From Planctomycetota bacterium (GTDB lineage Bacteria > Planctomycetota > UBA1135 > GCA-002686595): a stretch of 7,341 bases of DNA. The translations under genes and the position numbers were made by a program. Location of the stretch: positions 1 to 7,341 of the forward strand of contig JAQBVH010000150.1 in NCBI GenBank assembly GCA_027623615.1. Direction: 5' to 3'. Below are positions 6,801 through 7,341 of this stretch, in pieces (within the stretch, counting starts at the first letter, position 1; each line of letters starts with the position of its first letter). Under the pieces are notes generated by a model. That model worked only from the letters and a program-made list of their open reading frames with translations. It made no database searches and was not told the origin of the DNA.

Positions 6801-7069
6801 GCGGCCCAGGTCAGCGACTCCGTCTGCGAGGTGTTCGTCAGGGTGTAGGTGCGACGGATGTCGTCGAACGGTCCACCTTCGGGACCGGTGATGACGAAGA
6901 CCTCGGTCGAGCCGCCGACCGCGAAGCCCGAGGTCCGGCCAGCGGTGGCCTCGAGGCTTGCGCTCGTGGTCACGCCGCCCGAACAGGCAGCGAGAAGGCA
7001 AGCGGCCGCGGCGAGCGCGATGCGCACGCGGCGACGGAGGCCGAAGCCCCTCCGGGATTGGTTGGTCAT
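3851..7069 (-). CDS. Exported multidomain lipoprotein: BACON-like x2, LamG-like, BACON-like, unassigned C-terminal domain
   Basis: This 1072-residue protein starts at ATG 7069, preceded at 5 bases by GAGGGG. The frame is open 35 codons further upstream, but that part lacks signal-peptide logic. The N-terminus has SRRGFG (5-10), an Arg-rich n-region, a hydrophobic core (17-28) and a lipobox LAAC with Cys29, so it should be a lipoprotein. Three related beta-rich repeats follow the BACON-like pattern, at about 54-156, 163-271 and 514-622; the first two carry GGPFD...LTN, and each has x-W then W-L/V-x-V/F and a G-x-L-x-PG turn. A LamG/concanavalin-like domain lies at about 285-505 (LTIEAWISPQN, RIYLDGVLSSEG, LHLVAVYGRDLSSGEV). 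The C-terminal domain (about 629-1070) begins with YGITWHF and includes many aromatic and His residues: NYHREVYN, KWPTVFAGVML, EHEHFHPTEW (968-977), EAYRRSNSYTW (991-1001) and HPQFFHYVDRWM. I cannot name its family. A helical, carbohydrate-active enzyme such as a lyase is a guess from context and composition. It is transcribed alone, convergent with the glycan operon. Confidence 0.88.
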   Translation of the reverse strand: MTNQSRRGFGLRRRVRIALAAAACLLAACSGGVTTSASLEATAGRTSGFAVGGSTEVFVITGPEGGPFDDIRRTYTLTNTSQTESLTWAAQATQEWLVFSRDAGELAPGASAEVTVLLDMAQASQLKHGEYPADIMFRPSGSGAGDIYLAFLLRVLPALDGAPLWITPEGDSTVTGEIGGPFDSEEVFYRLTNEGAQPLEWSLAVDQPWLVLPDAWSGSLSPGQTTEVAVGLDPGATGTMPSGTHRALAQFTVTSGPPGNAQLRAVHLNLSSGNSGGEGERVTEGLATLYDFEQPGSSVLDASGVEPFQNLSIDDASAVEWLPGKLRIVSPTRLASQGPATKIIEHVQSTGALTIEAWISPQNLVQDGPARIVTISNGVYARDVTLSQGLWSNQPSDTFNVRLRSTATDENGMPHLATDAGTAQLGLQHVVYTRSASGLARIYLDGVLSSEGQIGGSLTNWEDDFDLALANELGGDERPWLGDLHLVAVYGRDLSSGEVEQNFEAGPGDAQSAHLVATPTSNFYTSAPEGEEPLIDSMTYLLENPGPEPVDWEANLGAPWVFVQGVNAGVLEPGATHEVVITIDGDAVVGFGEGIYETKLTLRNQTNGIGTTSRDVQLIITGEGGGEQEWVSEVSQYGITWHFQQPVLSGKFVTGDTWIVGPVTVTHVSPSPTSKRNGSMLNPAPKDNGPASAFDDRVPYADMSLAVSYPVTLSGGDALVSSISHSENPFPVTDVIGDSLTNFSWVRAAAVLTVVDAPMPSTAFRPPYAYAPSVYPSGKKPIFDSGNLRWDKLPTGISPTGGSLAFHPDSSLTPLEQVAKFFERPWILCTRDWPGRQTHPSENMPNYHREVYNVIADASLLLMTDASPAQKHDLMVGFIQLGIDSMGCGMLGGADSSLHKWPTVFAGVMLDDAGMSGGSPHSYRTDYMTYYPHEKLTDVESDIVPASEGWTGANVLFRQDPVATPVTEHEHFHPTEWQTKNTSSGGGKKREAYRRSNSYTWPGVALAARMMDAADEWDHPQFFHYVDRWMTEDDVENMAYLEDLFNYSLYIGGQGAGSSFVKQMWLQYRSSF

Positions 7070-7074
7070 TTGTT

Positions 7075-7080
7075 CCCCTC
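7075..7080 (-). promoter_or_regulatory. Ribosome-binding site that fixes the lipoprotein start
   Basis: On the minus strand GAGGGG lies 5 bases before ATG 7069. It decides for this start over the upstream in-frame ATG at 7174, because the protein then begins directly with a lipoprotein signal peptide. Confidence 0.65.
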
Positions 7081-7269
7081 TTGGCTCGACGCTCGTCGTG
7101 TCCCGACGTGAGTCGATGGCCAGGCGCGAGATGCTAGGGACCCGATGTTTCCGAATCTGTGTACGGGGCCGCATTTCCCACCGGGCCGACGCAAGTGCAG
7201 CGTATGACGTTGCGGAACCGTGGATTTCGCCGTCATTGCAGCCCTTGCGGCCTGCCTCCTACCTCTGGT

Positions 7270-7291
7270 GCACGGGAGGCGTGTCCCGCGC
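7270..7291 (-). terminator. Possible hairpin terminator after an edge gene
   Basis: Read on the minus strand, eight positions pair (7284-7291 with 7270-7277), including one G-U wobble, around a 6-base loop. On the plus strand the same pair is an A-C mismatch, so the structure favours minus-strand RNA. It begins 6 bases after a possible minus-strand stop codon (7298-7300). There is no T tract, so the call is tentative. Confidence 0.3.
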
Positions 7292-7297
7292 TGCCAG

Positions 7298-7341
7298 TCA
7301 TATTCGGTGCTCGCGGGCCCAGTACTTGAGGGCCGTCCGGC
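7298..7341 (-). CDS. Possible 3' end of an upstream minus-strand gene (partial)
   Basis: Read on the minus strand from the right edge, one frame gives RTALKYWAREHRI followed by TGA at 7300-7298. Most codons end in G or C and the peptide has a natural helical, charged C-terminal character, unlike the other frames. A hairpin lies just downstream of the stop. With only 13 residues no product can be named and the reading may be chance. Confidence 0.3.
   Translation of the reverse strand, partial: RTALKYWAREHRI

Larger units (their letters stand above)
7070..7297 (-). promoter_or_regulatory. Upstream region of the lipoprotein gene
   Basis: These 228 bases have less regular codon bias and somewhat lower GC than the flanking genes. 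They should hold the lipoprotein promoter, but I see no persuasive -35/-10 or sigma-54 pair. The minus-strand frames here show no protein-like composition. A hairpin at 7270-7291 is the only clear structure. Confidence 0.35.

Noticed and set aside
7070..7174. 35-codon upstream extension of the lipoprotein (ATG 7174)
   Set aside because: The extension has irregular codon use and would bury the signal peptide; ATG 7069 has a good ribosome-binding site and starts a canonical lipoprotein signal.
7220..7341. Plus-strand frame from GTG 7220 with a hydrophobic start
   Set aside because: No good ribosome-binding site, mixed third-base use, and it conflicts with the more coding-like minus-strand end at 7298; too short to support.

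Overview
High-GC bacterial DNA with strong G/C preference at third codon positions, GTG starts, and a gene set typical of a chromosomal exopolysaccharide or O-antigen region in a Gram-negative bacterium. A large lipobox-bearing protein with BACON-like and LamG-like modules also suits a Gram-negative with an elaborate cell surface, such as a Planctomycetota or Myxococcota relative. That taxonomic guess is weak: no marker gene is present. I see no tRNA, rRNA, CRISPR array, insertion sequence or phage gene.

Layout: (1) Positions 1-1324, minus strand: the N-terminal 441 codons of a polytopic membrane protein resembling O-antigen ligases/polymerases (Wzy/WaaL type), running off the left edge. (2) Positions 1325-1429: a 105-bp divergent intergenic region with a perfect 7-bp inverted repeat. 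(3) Positions 1430-3746, plus strand: a compact operon made of a left-handed beta-helix (hexapeptide) O-acyltransferase, a GT4-type glycosyltransferase overlapping it by ATGA, and a small single-membrane-span hypothetical protein overlapping the glycosyltransferase by about 40 bp. (4) Positions 3640-3852: a stretch rich in hairpins between and at the ends of two convergent transcription units. It includes an 11-bp direct repeat flanking a hairpin, and two tandem hairpins that look like the terminator of the minus-strand gene. (5) Positions 3851-7069, minus strand: one 1072-aa exported lipoprotein. Its order is signal peptide, BACON-like repeat, BACON-like repeat, LamG-like domain, third BACON-like repeat, then a C-terminal domain of about 440 residues that I cannot assign to a named family. 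(6) Positions 7070-7341: upstream region of that gene, with a possible 3' end of another minus-strand gene at the very edge.

Working model (inference): the membrane protein polymerises or ligates glycan repeat units. The GT4 enzyme adds a sugar and the acyltransferase decorates the glycan. The lipoprotein, transcribed separately, would bind and perhaps process polysaccharide at the cell surface. The most novel item is the unassigned C-terminal domain of the lipoprotein; the small membrane protein and the structured convergent region come next.
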